Shown piece after piece: positions 33,661 through 35,269 of a DNA stretch of 35,269 bases. The notes below the pieces were generated by a model. That model made no database searches and was not told where the DNA came from. It saw only the letters and a program-made list of their open reading frames with translations. The DNA lies in contig CANFJQ010000016.1 in NCBI GenBank assembly GCA_947447615.1, positions 1-35,269 of the forward strand, in the 5' to 3' direction. Both the position numbers and the translations under genes were made by a program. Source of the DNA: Comamonadaceae bacterium. Lineage in GTDB: Bacteria; Pseudomonadota; Gammaproteobacteria; Burkholderiales; Burkholderiaceae_C. Within the stretch, counting starts at the first letter, position 1, and each line of letters starts with the position of its first letter.

Positions 33661-35269
33661 TGCAATCAATGTGGTCCCTGGGCTGGCGTACCTTGTGGCG
33701 TGACGTGCGCTCGGGCGAATTGCGGCTGCTGGTCGTGGCCGTCACCCTGGCGGTGGCAGCCCTCACAGCAGTGGGCTTTTTTGCCGACCGTTTGCAAGCC
33801 GGTTTGCAACGCGACGCGCGCCAGTTGCTGGGCGGCGATGCGGTTATCGCCAGCGACCGCCCGGCGCCCGCAGTATTTGCCGAACAAGCCCGCAGCCTGG
33901 GTCTGGCGATGGTGAACACCCAAAGCTTTCCCACGATGGCGCGCATTACGCAAGCGCAGGGCGGCAGTAGCAAACTGGTGGCCTTGAAATCGGTAGAGCC
34001 GGGTTACCCCTTGCGTGGCACCTTGCGCATTGCGGATGCGCTCGGGGCGCCGGAGCGACCCGCACGCGGCATACCCGCGCCGGGGTCGGTCTGGGTGGAT
34101 GCCCAATTGCTCGATGCGCTTTCCATTGGCGTGGGTGACAGCCTGCTGCTGGGCGAGCGCAGTTTGCAGGTAGCGGCCATCATCGTGATCGAGCCCGACC
34201 GGGGCGCTGGCTTTATGAATTTTTCACCGCGTGTGATGCTCAATAGCCAAGACTTGGCTTCTACCGCCTTGGTGCAACCGGCGAGCCGGGTGAATTACCG
34301 TTTGGCAGTAGCGGGCGAGGATGCGCAAATCAAGCGCTTTATGGATGTGGCGACGCAGCGTATCAAAACCGGCCATGGGGCGAACGCGGATGACGCCACG
34401 AAGGCTGCAACACCATCGCAAGCCAAGGTGTCCAACACCGAAGAGGCGGCTGTCCAAGCGGACAAAGGCGCCGCCGCCAACGAGCCCTTGCGCGGCGTGC
34501 GCATCGAATCCACCCAAACCGGCCGCCCCGAAATGGGTCAGACCCTAGACCGCGCAGAAAAATTTCTGTCGCTCGTAGCTTTGTTGGCCGCTTTGCTCAG
34601 CGCCGTGGCCGTGGCGCTTGCGGCGCGCTCCTTTGCCGCCAAGCATTTGGACGATTGCGCCATGCTGCGCGTGCTGGGCCAAAGCCAGCGCACGATTGCT
34701 GGGGCCTATGCCTGGGAGTTTGCGTTGGTGGGTTTGTTTGCCAGTGCGCTAGGGGTGTGCATCGGCTTTGGCGTGCATTATTTATTTGTGCTGCTGCTAG
34801 CCGGTTTGGTGGATACGCAACTGCCCCAAGCTAGCTTGGCTCCAGCGGCTTTGGGATTGGGCATGGGCCTGACGCTCTTGTTTGCGTTTGGGCTGCCGCC
34901 GGTATTGCAATTGGCGCAGGTGCCGCCTTTGCGCGTGATACGCCGCGATGTAGGCAATTTGCGTCCCGCATCCCTGGGTGTGTTGGCGCTGGGTGTGACC
35001 GGTTTCGCCGCCTTGCTGTTGGTAGTCAGTAGCGACTTAAAGCTAGGCCTGATTGCGGTCGCCGGTTTTGCGGGTGCGGTGCTAGTGTTTGCCTTGCTCA
35101 GTTGGCTGGCCATCAAGCTGTTGCGCGCTAGCGTCAACGAAAGCAGTGCGCCGCGCGCCCTGGTGCTGGCCACACGACAAATAGCAGCGCGGCCCGCGTT
35201 TACCGTGGTGCAGGTCAGTGCTTTGTCGGTGGGCTTGCTGGCGCTGGTGCTCTTGGTGTTGCTGCGCAC
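33657..35269 (+). CDS. FtsX-like ABC transporter permease (YbbP-like), 3' end cut by window edge
   Basis: Manual translation from ATG 33657 (ATGA overlap with upstream stop): MMQSMWSLGWRTLWRDVRSGELRLLVVAVTLAVAALTAVGFFADRLQAGLQRDARQLLGGDAVIASDRPA...RAEKFLSLVALLAALLSAVAVALAARSFAAKHLDDCAMLRVLGQSQRTIAGAYAWEFALVGL. Open to the window edge, so missing from the ORF track. Confidence 0.92.
   Translation, partial: MMQSMWSLGWRTLWRDVRSGELRLLVVAVTLAVAALTAVGFFADRLQAGLQRDARQLLGGDAVIASDRPAPAVFAEQARSLGLAMVNTQSFPTMARITQAQGGSSKLVALKSVEPGYPLRGTLRIADALGAPERPARGIPAPGSVWVDAQLLDALSIGVGDSLLLGERSLQVAAIIVIEPDRGAGFMNFSPRVMLNSQDLASTALVQPASRVNYRLAVAGEDAQIKRFMDVATQRIKTGHGANADDATKAATPSQAKVSNTEEAAVQADKGAAANEPLRGVRIESTQTGRPEMGQTLDRAEKFLSLVALLAALLSAVAVALAARSFAAKHLDDCAMLRVLGQSQRTIAGAYAWEFALVGLFASALGVCIGFGVHYLFVLLLAGLVDTQLPQASLAPAALGLGMGLTLLFAFGLPPVLQLAQVPPLRVIRRDVGNLRPASLGVLALGVTGFAALLLVVSSDLKLGLIAVAGFAGAVLVFALLSWLAIKLLRASVNESSAPRALVLATRQIAARPAFTVVQVSALSVGLLALVLLVLLR

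Noticed and set aside
1-35269. tRNA/rRNA genes, CRISPR arrays, IS elements, prophage genes
   Set aside because: Scanned by eye; no regularly spaced direct repeats, transposase-like proteins, tRNA-like cloverleaf genes or phage structural proteins recognised.

Overview
The window is a protein-dense, fairly GC-rich chromosomal segment. Its gene content (two Bug/TctC receptors, several catabolic operons) suggests a Burkholderiales/Comamonadaceae-type betaproteobacterium; that taxonomy is inference. It holds about 32 CDSs and no recognisable rRNA, tRNA, CRISPR array, IS element or prophage. Left part: a minus-strand acyl-CoA dehydrogenase / GST / biotin-dependent acyl-CoA carboxylase (alpha and beta) cluster, with a divergent DUF1330-SDR pair, then a secreted Cys-rich protein and a SEC-C/UPF0149 protein. 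Next comes a nitrilase followed by an AraC-family regulator split by a single in-frame TAA, ending at a REP-like palindromic element. Middle: an enolase-superfamily gene, GMC oxidoreductase + aldehyde dehydrogenase, then a divergent locus (BetC-like sulfatase, Bug receptor and GntR on minus; a second sulfatase, HAD dehalogenase and MBL hydrolase on plus). Right part: yghU, enoyl-CoA hydratase, nitronate monooxygenase, a DUF2844-DUF3443 pair, pyrD, rpiA, a 2OG-Fe(II) oxygenase-like protein, a methyltransferase, and a Bug / MmgE-PrpD / hydroxyacid dehydrogenase / FtsX-permease run. Best leads: pepsin-like motif architecture in the DUF3443 protein, the interrupted nitrilase regulator with an upstream direct repeat, the double-sulfatase locus with a candidate operator, a structured leader upstream of the DUF1330 gene, and an ABC-permease-like remnant missed by the ORF track. 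All family calls come from reading motifs by eye; no searches were run.
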